Source of the DNA: Triticum aestivum
Lineage: Eukaryota > Streptophyta > Magnoliopsida > Poales > Poaceae
NCBI RefSeq assembly: GCF_018294505.1
Contig: NC_057807.1
Location: 169,474,883-169,538,882, forward strand
Length of the DNA: 64,000 nt
Direction of reading: 5' to 3'
Part shown: in pieces, positions 1-9,169 of the stretch
Layout: each line of letters opens with the position of its first letter
Numbering within the stretch: position 1 is the first letter of the stretch
Made by a program: the position numbers and the translations under genes
Notes under the pieces: model-generated
What the model was told of the DNA's origin: nothing
Database searches by the model: none
Seen by the model: only the letters and a program-made list of their open reading frames with translations

Positions 1-1083
1 CAAGCTTATGCTAACCTTGGGTCGCAGGAGGTTCAGGTCACTGCAGCGGGCAGCTCCCCCAGCTCAGCAGCCACCCTTCCGCCAGGAGGAGCGCACTGGG
101 GGCTGCAGGAGAGGGGCCGGGAGCCTGGCCCCACCCCACGGCGCACGAAGCAAGGCAACCCCCGGAGGTAGGCCCTCTGCTAGGGAGGTGCTGCAAAGCG
201 TACCCCCAGCAGAGGACCCGTGGTTGTCGAGGGCGCCGCTGGCGTCCCCTTTGCCCCATTGGCGTCGTCCTTGGTCTCCGGCCGCCGTCAGTGGTGGTAG
301 AGGGTGACGCAAGGCAGGGCCCTCGTCTGGCGATATGAAGCAAGGTCTGGTGCCTGTGAAGAAGGCCCAGTGCCTATGAAGCTCGCTGCCCATGACACTC
401 TCACAAAATAATGAGTTGGGGTTGTTCACGCCCCAGTGTCTCCGGAGAGCCGCCCTCGGGCCTCGGGGGCTCCCTCCCACGCCCAGTGGCAGCACTTAGC
501 TCTACGCTGGTGAGAAGACGTCGAAGACTAGACTAGGTGCCCAACGCGGCCTTTTGCTTTTCGCCTCCCTTTCTGTGGTCGAGCTTCCTTGCGTCAGATT
601 TAAGTTGAAATTGAATTTGCATTTGTGTATGCGGGGGGGGGGGGGGGGTGTCTGTCTTGTTTGTGTGATTTCTTGTGTTCTGGTTTCTGTCCTGGTTTGG
701 AGTTCGCACTAGCTGCCTCCCCCTGGCGAGCCTCTCTCGGGCGGGGCTGAACGAAGCACACGTGCGCTGTGCGCATGCCATCCCACGGCCGGCACTCGCT
801 TTCGCGAGGCACTCACGACCCAGGCAATAGGCCCCTCAGAGGACCCTCAGAGACTCACGGCCTCGCGAGCCTATTCAGGACTTGTCCTGGCTAAAGGTAA
901 ACTGCAACAACAAGCTCGCCGCAGGGCCCGTAGGGCCATGAAGGCACGTGTTCATCATCCTTCTTAAAAGCATACGAACAACAATCTTTTTACATGAGGG
1001 GCTACCCCTCCCAAAATGCTCTTACAACCTTTGGGGCCGCCCCAAGCTTTTGTGTGCAGGATAAGAAGCAGGGGAAGACGGGA
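1..1083. other. Non-coding interior of element X
   Basis: No open frame here looks like a real protein. The stretch lies downstream of the stop of the antisense gene of X, so it would be its 3' untranslated region and the gap between it and gag-pol. It holds a long pure G run near 631-649, followed by a T/G-rich stretch. The short frames present are low-complexity and overlap on both strands. Confidence 0.5.
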
Positions 1084-1797
1084 TCAGTCAGACATATCGC
1101 TAACCGCGCCTTCCTGGTCGCCTCTAGAAACATCGCTAGCGCCGCTGTCATTGTCACTAGCTTCGCCATCACCATCATTGTTGCCGCCATCACCACCATT
1201 GACCACGTCGCCACCATCTGTCGTGACTACCACCCCGTCGTTGTCAGAAGCAAAGGCCCTAACAAGCGCATCCACGTTGTCCTCCACCCACCGCGCCAGG
1301 TCACCTCGGATGGCCTCGGGCACCGGGGTAGTGATGGCGTCGAAATCGAAGTGAGGATCAGCGTTCTGAAGATGGCTAATGACGCGGGAGAGTGCACGCC
1401 CGAGAAGGCTGCGGCTCCTCTCCTCGACAAGTTGGCGAGCTCTCACGGAGCGGTTCTCCAGGCCCGTCAGCACATCAGTGAAGAAGCGGAGATGACCGGC
1501 ATAGTTGGTCACGTGAGGATGCGGGGCGTCCTCATCGCAGATATTGCCTCGGGCCGTGTTGGCCCTGTTCCTGAGTTGCTGGAGCATGGGGCCGTGCATG
1601 TGCTCCAGCGTATGCCGTTGAAGAATTTCTTCTCTGTTCTGCTGCGTGATGGACTCGGTGTCAGCAACCTGCTGCTGAAGAGAAGACAGCTCGGTGCAGG
1701 CGTAGGCCAGCTCAGTCTGCGCCGAGATCAGGGTGGCAGCGGCAGCCTCCATGCGCTGCTCCACTTCAGCCAGCTTGGATCTAAGGGCGGCAGTCCT
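1084..1797 (-). pseudogene. Antisense gene of X, C-terminal part (coiled coil, acidic tail), cut by element Y
   Basis: The reverse strand is open from the Y insertion point to a stop at 1084. It begins with a heptad-like coiled coil (residues of the type KLAEVEQRMEAAAATL), continues with a helical region and ends in a low-complexity tail rich in Asp, Gly, Asn and Ser. It is the continuation of the reverse-strand frame that stops at 9170: removing Y and one GTCCT copy brings the coiled coils together. The first residues seen at the right-hand edge are encoded by the LTR of Y and do not belong to the gene. Function unknown; the family is described in the entry for 9170-11664. Confidence 0.7.
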
Positions 1798-2693
1798 TGT
1801 CGGCGTTTTGGGAACGGGGGTACCCAGACTTGCCTGCCTGCGGTCAGCGGCGTGGCTCAAGGAGTGGCCCAGTACGGCCCATCTTCATCAGCACATGCTC
1901 AAGACCCTCGCGAGGGGCAAGCCTCGCAGGGTGGACGGCAGGAGGCTTCCTCAGGCACGGAATCGTCAGGCTAGCTCGCGAGGAGGCGGAGAGATCAAGG
2001 TGGGGTACCTCACGAGGTGCTCATGACGCAAGCCGTGACGAGCGGTCGCCGGCCTGCACAGAGTCCTTGTTTCCTCTTTGGTGCAAAGGGGGCAAGCGCA
2101 GGCAAGGGCATCAAGCAAAGGCAACCATTTCGGTGCAACAAGACCAAGACCAGCAAGACGGTAGGACGAAGGTCTTCATGGAGCCCAAGCCGGCGTCATT
2201 GTCAGGGCCTTTGGCAGGCGAGGACCGAATTTAGTCAGGATAAGTGTACTAGATGTTCCCCTTCAAAATGGCCAATTGTTGGCGCCCTTCCCGCTCAATA
2301 TTTGGGAAGAGGCCCCAGGCCTTCGCCTATAAATAGGACTAGCCACCCATAGGGTAGGGGGGATCCGCATCTGAGACACAGAGAGAAAGAGAGCAGGGAC
2401 TGAACTCCCCCTAGCAGTTCATCGCACCAACCAAGAACAGACCCTCGCGAGGTTATTCTTCCATTGTATGGTTCCTCATCAGCCCCCGAGGCAATCCACC
2501 ACATCACAAACTGGAGTAGGGTATTACACCACAATGGTGGCCTGAACCAGTATAAATCTCGTGTCCCTTGTGTTGTTCTCCGTGTAGTTTAGATCCTGGC
2601 GAGGCGGTGAGACATGGGTAGGCTGGAGGTGTGATCTCCGCGTACACCCCAGTGTCCGAACCTTGAGGGTCTGCTGGAACCCGAAATCCGACA
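1798..2693 (+). repeat. 5' LTR of element Y
   Basis: Direct repeat of 8258-9164, starting TG and ending CA. It contains a clear TATA box and several CTCGCGAG palindromes (1907, 1975, 2444). Relative to the 3' LTR it has scattered substitutions and short indels, for example an extra segment in the first 80 bases. Confidence 0.93.
2328..2335 (+). promoter_or_regulatory. TATA box of the Y 5' LTR
   Basis: TATAAATA in the context CGCCTATAAATAGG. The same box is at 8798-8805 in the 3' LTR and at 12501-12508 in the LTR of X, so it is conserved across the family and marks the likely U3/R promoter. Confidence 0.75.
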
Positions 2694-2716
2694 TTAGGCG
2701 TGCCAGGTAGGGGTGT
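2694..2716 (+). other. Probable primer-binding site of Y
   Basis: The bases directly after the LTR (GTGCCAGGTAGGGG core) match the usual place and style of a Gypsy primer-binding site. I could not assign the tRNA by eye. Confidence 0.4.
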
Positions 2717-2764
2717 GCCGGAATTTGCCCTCCGTCACCTCGTGTTACACCGCCCGTCCCATCC

Positions 2765-5257
2765 ATGTCAGACGCACGTCGCGCCCGCGCCGAGCGCCGG
2801 GCCGCTCTCGCCACTCGCGTCCCCCAGATGGCCCCCGTTGGCGGGTGCCCCCGCCGTTCCCCGTCGCCTACCATCAACGCCGCCACCGGCCCGGCGGGGA
2901 ACGAGCAGCAGGCATCGTCCCTGCATCCTTCAGTGCGGCGAGAAGGCCGCACTGCCACCCCGTCGTTGACTCCGGCCGGCTCCTCATCCCACGCCCGTCG
3001 AGCTCGCGCGGACGCGCACACCGCGCTGCTCCTGGCGCAGGAGCTCCTGCACTACCGCCCCGTCGACGACCTCTACGACGAGTGGCTCGCCCGCATCACC
3101 GAGCTCGTCAGTGCCGCTGGGGGCTCCCCTGCACCATCCCTCTCACCGCACCGCACCCCGCCCTGCGCGGGCGATGAAGCTCCGGGGGCGCCTCAGTCGC
3201 CTCCCCCTCAAGAAGGCGCCTTGGCCCTAAGGCGCGTGGCCCCAGGGCGGAACCCACTCCGTTCGGCGCCAGCGCAGCAAGAGAAGAGCTGCCAAGAGAT
3301 CCCTCGTCCACAAGAGGCCGCCCGTGTGCTCCCCACACCAGCTCGGCACGAACACGCTCCTGCTCCAGCGCATCAAGACCCCACGCTGCACCTGGCTGCA
3401 GCGCACAGAGACCCACAAGATCAAGCTCTCTGTCACCAAAGGGCTCCCGCGGCCACTGCACGCTGCCGTGCCTTCACCGCCGAGCTCCGCAGCGTGGCCT
3501 GGCCGGGCAAGTTCAAGCCAGACCTGCCCCCGCGCTACGATGGCACGGTTGATCCTGCTGAGTTCCTCCAGCTCTATAAGCTAGGCATCGAAGCCGCCAA
3601 CGGGGACGAGAAGGTCATGGCGAACTGGTTCCCCATGGCGCTCAAGGACGGCGCCCGCACCTGGCTCTTGAACCTGGCTCCTGGCACGATATCCTCCTGG
3701 GACGAGATGCACACCCGATTCATCGCCAACTTCCAAGGCACCCGCGACCGCCCCCCAGCCATGAGTGACTTGCGCCGCATCAAGCAGCAGCCGGGAGAGA
3801 CCCTGCAGAAGTTCATCCAGCGCTTCAACATCGCTCGCCTTAAGATCCCCAAGGTGTCTGAGGAGGCCATCATCTCAGCCTTCTCCGACGGCGTGCGTGA
3901 CGTCAAGATGAAGGAGGAGCTCGTGATCCATGAGGACCTGTGCACCTCCCTGGAGCTGTTCAACCTGGCGACTAAGTGCGCTAGGGCTGAGGAAGGGCGT
4001 CTTTCCCTCCTCGAGCTACCAGCTGCTGACCCAGAAGAGAAGAAGCCCAAGGCCAAGGACGTGAAGCACAAGGGGGCTGCCGTGCTTGCAGCAGAGCCAG
4101 ACACCAAGCAAGGCAGGGATCAGCCTGAGTCATCCAAGGGCAGCCGGTACAGCGTGTACCACGACCTCCACACCCACAACACCAACGAATGCCAAGAGCT
4201 CAGGGCCAGACGAGACGTGCGTGTCGGCCGATGCCCCGAGCGCAGCGATAGGGGCTATGGCCGGGGAGGAGGAAGAGGTGGAGGACGATGGGAAGACCGT
4301 GGCCCTCGCTAAGGGTGGCGAGACCAACCTCGCGAGGACCACTGGCAGGACCAGCCTCGTGAGGGAGGTTGGAGGGACCCACCTCGTGAGGGGGGTTGGA
4401 GGGGTCAGCCTCGCGAGGACCGCCCACAAGGCAATGAGGGCCTCCCTCCTCTGCCACCACAGCCGAGGAGGAATGAAGACCATCACCAGGACGAGGGGGC
4501 TGGAGGCTTCCAAGAGCCGCGCGTAATCGCTTGCATCTTGGGCGGAGCACAAGCCCTGGCCTCTCAGCGCATCTTCAAGCAGTTTGCTCGCTAAGTGAAT
4601 GCAGTACTCCCCAAGCTTGAGGCCACACGCCCTCTCAGGTGGTCAGTGTGCACTATTACGTCTAGCTTAGCGGATCTGCTCAAGTGCGCGGCCACAGCAG
4701 GAGTCCTCCCAATGCTTTGTTCCCCAATCTTCAGCAATGTGCAAGTCACCAGGACCCTCGTCGATGGCGGAGCAAGGACGTTCAACAATCTCCAAGTGCC
4801 ATACAATCAGCTGCAGCCAACCAAGCCTTTCTAAGGAGTCACTAATGGTTCCACGGTTCCGATAGGGCAGGTCCGCCTTCCTGTTACCTTCGGGAAGCGC
4901 GACAACTACCGCACTGAGCTCATTGACTTCGACGTCGCTCACATCCGCCTGCCGTACAATGCCATCCTCGGGTACCCAGCCCTGGCCAAGTTCATGGCTG
5001 TGACCCATCACGGCTACAATGTCCTCAAGATGCCCGGGAGCGGTGGAGTCATCACGGTGCCCTCTGAAGAGAGAGACGCTGTGTGTTCTCTGGAACGTGC
5101 TTTCCAAGCTGCATCGATTGAAGACCCAGATCACAGGAACGGGAGGCTTCCCGAGGCTGCTCCTAAGAAGAAGAAGACATCGCCTGGCCCGACCCCTCGC
5201 GAGGCAGGCCCCTCAGGGTCCGCGCCTGTTCAAGGGGCACCTCCTTCTGTCGCATAG
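2765..5257 (+). pseudogene. gag: Gag-protease polyprotein of element Y, three in-frame stops
   Basis: One reading frame runs from the ATG at 2765 to 5257, with TAA stops at 4310, 4592 and 4832. Residues 1-250 are Arg/Pro/Ala-rich. Residues about 255-410 are a retrotransposon Gag domain (PF03732 type; TWLLNL, then LQKFIQRFN, and the ISAFSDG region). A degenerate zinc-knuckle-like YHDLHTHNTNEC follows, then a Gly/Arg stretch and a tandem repeat ending in Pro-Arg-Glu. After the second stop comes an aspartic protease remnant with LVDGGA in place of the usual D-T/S-G and a later ILGYPAL motif. Gag normally packages the RNA and the protease matures it. The stops make this copy unlikely to give full-length product, though the first 515 codons are open. 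Confidence 0.85.
4313..4420 (+). repeat. 27-bp tandem repeat in the gag tail of Y
   Basis: Four consecutive 9-residue units of the form GWRDQPREG lie just after the first in-frame stop. Each Pro-Arg-Glu is encoded by CCT CGC/CGT GAG, so two of the units contain the CTCGCGAG palindrome found throughout this family. Confidence 0.75.
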
Positions 5258-5808
5258 GAAGGCGCGCGGCACCCTCCTCGAGCAAGGCTTGGGGGCTCTC
5301 TTCTGGAGGGCCATCGACTTTGCTAAGATCACGAGGGAGGCGCTTGGGCACCACTTGGAGGCGTGCTTCAACGCACGTTTCCCTCAGGAAGGAGCAAGGC
5401 AAGGAGAGCCAAACCCTCAGGAATTCGTCGACGAGATCATTCAGGAGCTGCAGGAGTCAAGAGTCATGAGTGGCAGCCGCCGCTTGCCTGCCGTAGCTCC
5501 CCATCCAGGCGAGGATGGTGGGCTGCACGTCTGCATCGACATACCAGGACTCAACCGAGCCGCCTCTCAGGAGTGCCTCTGGCCCTCACGCGTGGGGCGC
5601 TGCGAAGGTCCACCCCACAGCTATGTTCGCATGCCTTATGGCCTGCCGAACGCGGCTGTTGTGCGTTAGCGCCTCATGATGAGCATCTTGGAGGCTCAGG
5701 TGGTCAGGCATTCCACAGTCCTGGCGGAGATGGAGATGGTCCGTGAGGAGCCGCCAGCGCCTCTAGAGCCTCCCGAGGTCCCTGGGCCTGCGGGCTTGTG
5801 AAGGTCGT
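5258..5808 (+). pseudogene. Truncated reverse transcriptase remnant of Y
   Basis: After the protease frame ends, a shifted frame gives pieces of a Gypsy reverse transcriptase: a segment like the N-terminal fingers (HHLEACFNAR, QELQESRVM), a shortened HVCIDIPGLNRA, then a jump to YVRMPYGLPNA and RLMMSILEAQ after a stop at 5667. The palm core with YxDD is absent, as are RNase H and integrase. The jump suggests internal deletions. This is recognition by motif order only; the residues have drifted far. Confidence 0.7.
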
Positions 5809-7164
5809 CTCCCGCAGCGCACGCCGTCCGCTACTTCAACACCCCTCCATCTTCAACATCATCAGGTGACATCCTTCGAGTTTCATTTTCAGCTGGGAGC
5901 GGCCCCCAGGGCTGCATCATTCCCAGGCCGCGGGGTCTGTCCCTGCGGCATGTATCCCTTTAGTTCGTGTTTTCAGCTTACCTTATTGGGGGCGCCCCTC
6001 GGGCTGCATCATCCCCAGAGTCGCTCGGGCCCGACCCAGTGGTGATCGTATCTTTCTGCGTCTATCTAAATGGATTTGCTCCTTCATGTCTAACGTGCTT
6101 GACCTAATCGCCCGCTCGATTAACACCAAATGATGGAGATGCTCCCTCACGGCACGACGCTTGCGCATGGGTCCGTCCTGCAACGTTGACAAACCTGGAC
6201 GGCTGAGCTCTGGCCACGGCAACCCCGCAGGGTGCTACCTCACCAAGCCTTCAGTGCCTCGTCACCTTCCTGGAGCAACCGGCAGCTGGCCGGCAATTGT
6301 AGCGGCAAACCCTCGCTTTTCTCATGATGAACTCACATGACCGCTTTAAGGAGCATCGTCAGGCGAGGCCTCCGCGGCGTCTCCTTCGCTGTCGTCCACA
6401 CGAACCGCTTGCACGTTAAAGGGGGGGTACCTGAGCATCGCGACTCATGGGCTCTTACTGGCTCTCCAGCCCTCACCCTCTGGCCTTGTCCACGACATCG
6501 TGACCTGGCATACCAGCGACGTCTGAGCCCGCTCGAGGGCCGGGACCTGAGGACGTAGAGCACGAGGGGGAGCAAAGGCGTGAGGGAAGAGGCACGTGGG
6601 GACCTCGCCAGACAACTCCTCGGCTGTCAACACGCGGGCCCGGCGCCGCGCCAAGATAAGTCCTCCTTCGGAAACACTAGCTATGGCAGCACCGACCTCG
6701 CACCTAATGCAGTTCCGCTTTGGTGACGTCGCACTCCTTTCTCACCGAACGATGGCTGCTTGATCCCTAAATGGGACCTGCTGAGCATCGCGACTCAGGG
6801 GCTCTTACTGGACACCGGGCCACTCACCTCCTGGCCTTGACCACGGCACCACGACCTGGCATACCAGCGACGGCTGAAGCCAGCCTTGGGACTGGGACCT
6901 GTCAGCGCAGAGCGTCAAGTCCTCGCGAGGTTCAAAAGGAGGAACTAAGCTAAGACGGGACGAGCATCCCTCACCACTTCATGATAAGGATCGTATTAAC
7001 AAACGGAACTACAAGCACCTTACAGACCCCCGCAGGGTATGTTCTTCGATTCCTCGCAGGGAACAAAAGGAGCAAATCCTAAAGAGTGCTAACTACGCGC
7101 GCCTCCGCAAGAGACGCCATCATCAACAGTGGGCTGTCAGCCACCGGCGCCAACCCCAAACAGA
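5809..7164. other. Non-coding interior of Y between pol remnant and antisense gene
   Basis: I see no credible protein. The stretch holds a direct repeat of roughly 120 bases (about 6431-6550 and 6780-6900; both share GAGCATCGCGACTCA and CTGGCATACCAGCGACG), each preceding a GGGACCTG-like end. It is where integrase would lie in an autonomous relative. It would also be the 3' flank of the antisense gene. Confidence 0.55.
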
Positions 7165-7930
7165 TCAGTGGCGATGGCGGCCTGACGAGCCCGCCCTGCT
7201 CCGGGAGCGACGCAAGCTCAGGGGCTCGTAGCTGTCGTCGCTCGTCTCCGGGGTCGCGAGGAGCTCAGCGGATTCGCTGGATCCTCCGACACCTCCGCTA
7301 CCTAAGGAGCTGTTGGGGAAGCGGTTGACGAGCCTAGTCCTTGCCGCGGCAGTGCCCCGGCCGCCTTTCTCAGGGCAGCACTCCAGTCGGCGTCCCTCCA
7401 CATCGAAGACCTTGAAGAACATCAGGGAGGCGCCATCGTACTCGAGGGGGATTGCGAGGGCGCCACCCGTCCTGCAAACCTGGGCGATCTCGCCCCAGCC
7501 ACGGGTCAGGTAGACCCTGCCCGGAGCAATGACCTCGACCTCCGCTTCGGTCGCAGGGGTACTGCAGTCAGCATGTTGCAGCCAAAGCTCGATAGGCCCC
7601 CTCGGCGGAATCTCGAAGGCGAAGGAAGGAGGGAGGCGAATCCAGGACCGAGGAGGCATGGCGGCGTGAAGCACGAGCTCGCGGGAAGAGCCTTCGGCAT
7701 GAACTCCTGGAGGAACAGCGCGCACCGGGCCCTTCAGGGCCCTCGATCCGGGCGTACAAGGGCAGTGGGAATCCCGGCGGCGGCCGCTCGAACCATGGCC
7801 TCGACACCTCCTGCCAGGCACCCCCTTCCCTATGGCAAGAGACGAGCCATTTCTTCAGAGGAAGCAGGACAGGACCCTCTCGGGGGGCCTTCCCCTTCTC
7901 TTCGGCAGAAAACCGACGGATCGGTGCCAT
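7165..7930 (-). pseudogene. Antisense gene of Y with B3-like DNA-binding domain, one frameshift
   Basis: Read on the reverse strand from the ATG at 7930 (MAPIRRFS), the first part is Lys/Arg/Pro-rich. A frameshift near 7740-7760 moves it into the frame that stops at 7165. Within that frame, bases about 7375-7632 encode a B3-like core: a beta-strand region, LTRGWGEIAQ, PLEYDGASLMFFKVFD, then GRRLECCP. The Leu-x-Arg-Gly-Trp and F/L-x-YDG...KVFD spacing is what B3 plant transcription-factor domains show. A Ser/Arg/Gly-rich tail follows. B3 proteins bind DNA; whether this one does is unknown. It takes the same position and orientation as the unrelated antisense gene of X. Confidence 0.6.
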
Positions 7931-8257
7931 TGGCGCAGGAAGGAGCAAGGACGAGGAGGAAGATGAAGAGTAGCCGGAAGAGATGGACTGGAAGGGCTCG
8001 CGCCAATCCGTACATATAGCTGAGGGAGGCCAACCGTCGGCCTCCACGATCACAGGTAATCAAGACCCGTTTTGCATGCAGGGACTTGTCAACTTGTGCA
8101 GTTACCGAGGCATCATGGGGGAACCAGGACGCCCACGTCTAATCAACCGCCACGCGGCGCCCAAGGCCGCAGGCTATTGGGGCCCGCAGCGCTTCGCACT
8201 TGCTTCTTCGCTTCTTTGCTAAGCCAAGTCCAAGCGCGGCTTGGGCCCGGGGGCTAC
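7931..8257. other. Leader of the antisense gene and polypurine tract of Y
   Basis: This segment links the antisense start to the 3' LTR and ends in GGGCCCGGGGGCTAC, the probable polypurine tract for plus-strand priming. The last 170 bases or so align with the corresponding bases of X (about 11780-11953), which makes it a shared upstream region for two different antisense genes. Confidence 0.65.
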
Positions 8258-9164
8258 TGTCGGCGTTCTGGGAACGGGGGTACCCAGACTTGCCTGCCTG
8301 CGGCCAGCGACGTGGCCCAGTACGGCCCATCTTCATTAGCACATGCTCAAGACCCTCGCGAGGGGCCAAGCCTCGCGGGGCGGACGACAGGAGGCTTCCT
8401 CAGGCACGGCCTCATCAGGCTGGATCGCGAGGAGACGGAGAGATCAAGGCGGGGTACCTCATGAGGTGCTCATGACACAAGCCATGACGACCAAGGCCAG
8501 GCGGGCGCCAGGCGGGCACCAGCCTGCGCAGAGTCCTTGTTTCCTCTTTGGTGCAAAGGCGGCAAGCGCAAGCAAGGGCATCAAGCAAAGGCAACCATTT
8601 TGCTGCAACAAGACCAAGACCAACAGGACGGCAGGACGGAGGTCATCGTGGAGCCCAACCCAGCGTCATCGTCAGGGCCTTTGGCAGGCGAGGGCCAACT
8701 TTAGTCAGGATAAGTGTACTAGATGTTCCCCTTCAAAATGGCCAATTGTTGGCGCCCTTCCCGCTCAATATTTGGGAAGTGGCCCGGGGCCTTCGCCTAT
8801 AAATAGGACTAGCCACCCACAGGGTAGGGGGGGATCCGCATCTGAGACACAGAGAGAAAGAGAGCAGCGACTGAACTCCCCCTAGCAGTTCATCGCACCA
8901 ACCAAGAACAGACCCTCGCGAGGCTATTCTTCCATTGTACGGTTCCTCATCAGCCCCCGAGGCAATCCACCACACCACAAACTGGAGTAGGGTATTACAC
9001 CACAATGGTGGCCTGAACCAGTATAAATCTCGTGTCCCTTGTGTTGTTCTCCGTGTAGTTTAGATCCTGGCGAGGCGGTGAGACATGGGTAGGCTGGAGG
9101 TGTGATCTCCGCGTACAACCCAGTGTTCGAACCATGAGGGTCTGCCGGAACCCGAAATCCGACA
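8258..9164 (+). repeat. 3' LTR of element Y
   Basis: Direct repeat of 1798-2693, ending CCGACA and followed by the GTCCT duplication. It has a TATA box at 8798-8805 and CTCGCGAG palindromes at 8355 and 8915. Confidence 0.93.
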
Positions 9165-9169
9165 GTCCT

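Larger units (their letters stand above)
1798..9164 (+). mobile_element. Gypsy LTR retrotransposon Y, complete, non-autonomous
   Basis: The element begins TGTCGGCG and ends CCGACA. It is flanked by the perfect 5-bp duplication GTCCT (1793-1797 and 9165-9169). LTRs are 1798-2693 and 8258-9164. The interior holds gag-protease with in-frame stops, a short remnant of reverse transcriptase, about 1.35 kb of non-coding sequence and an antisense gene with a B3-like domain. There is no YxDD box, RNase H or integrase, so transposition would need proteins in trans. It is inserted in the antisense gene of X, a member of the same LTR family. The two LTRs differ at many positions by eye, so it is not a very recent insertion. 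Confidence 0.93.

Noticed and set aside
994..1974. Forward frame of 326 codons
   Set aside because: It is the opposite strand of the coiled-coil gene and runs on into the Y LTR.
8072..8885. Forward frames around the Y 3' LTR
   Set aside because: LTR sequence; the same frames recur in the 5' LTR and have no domain.
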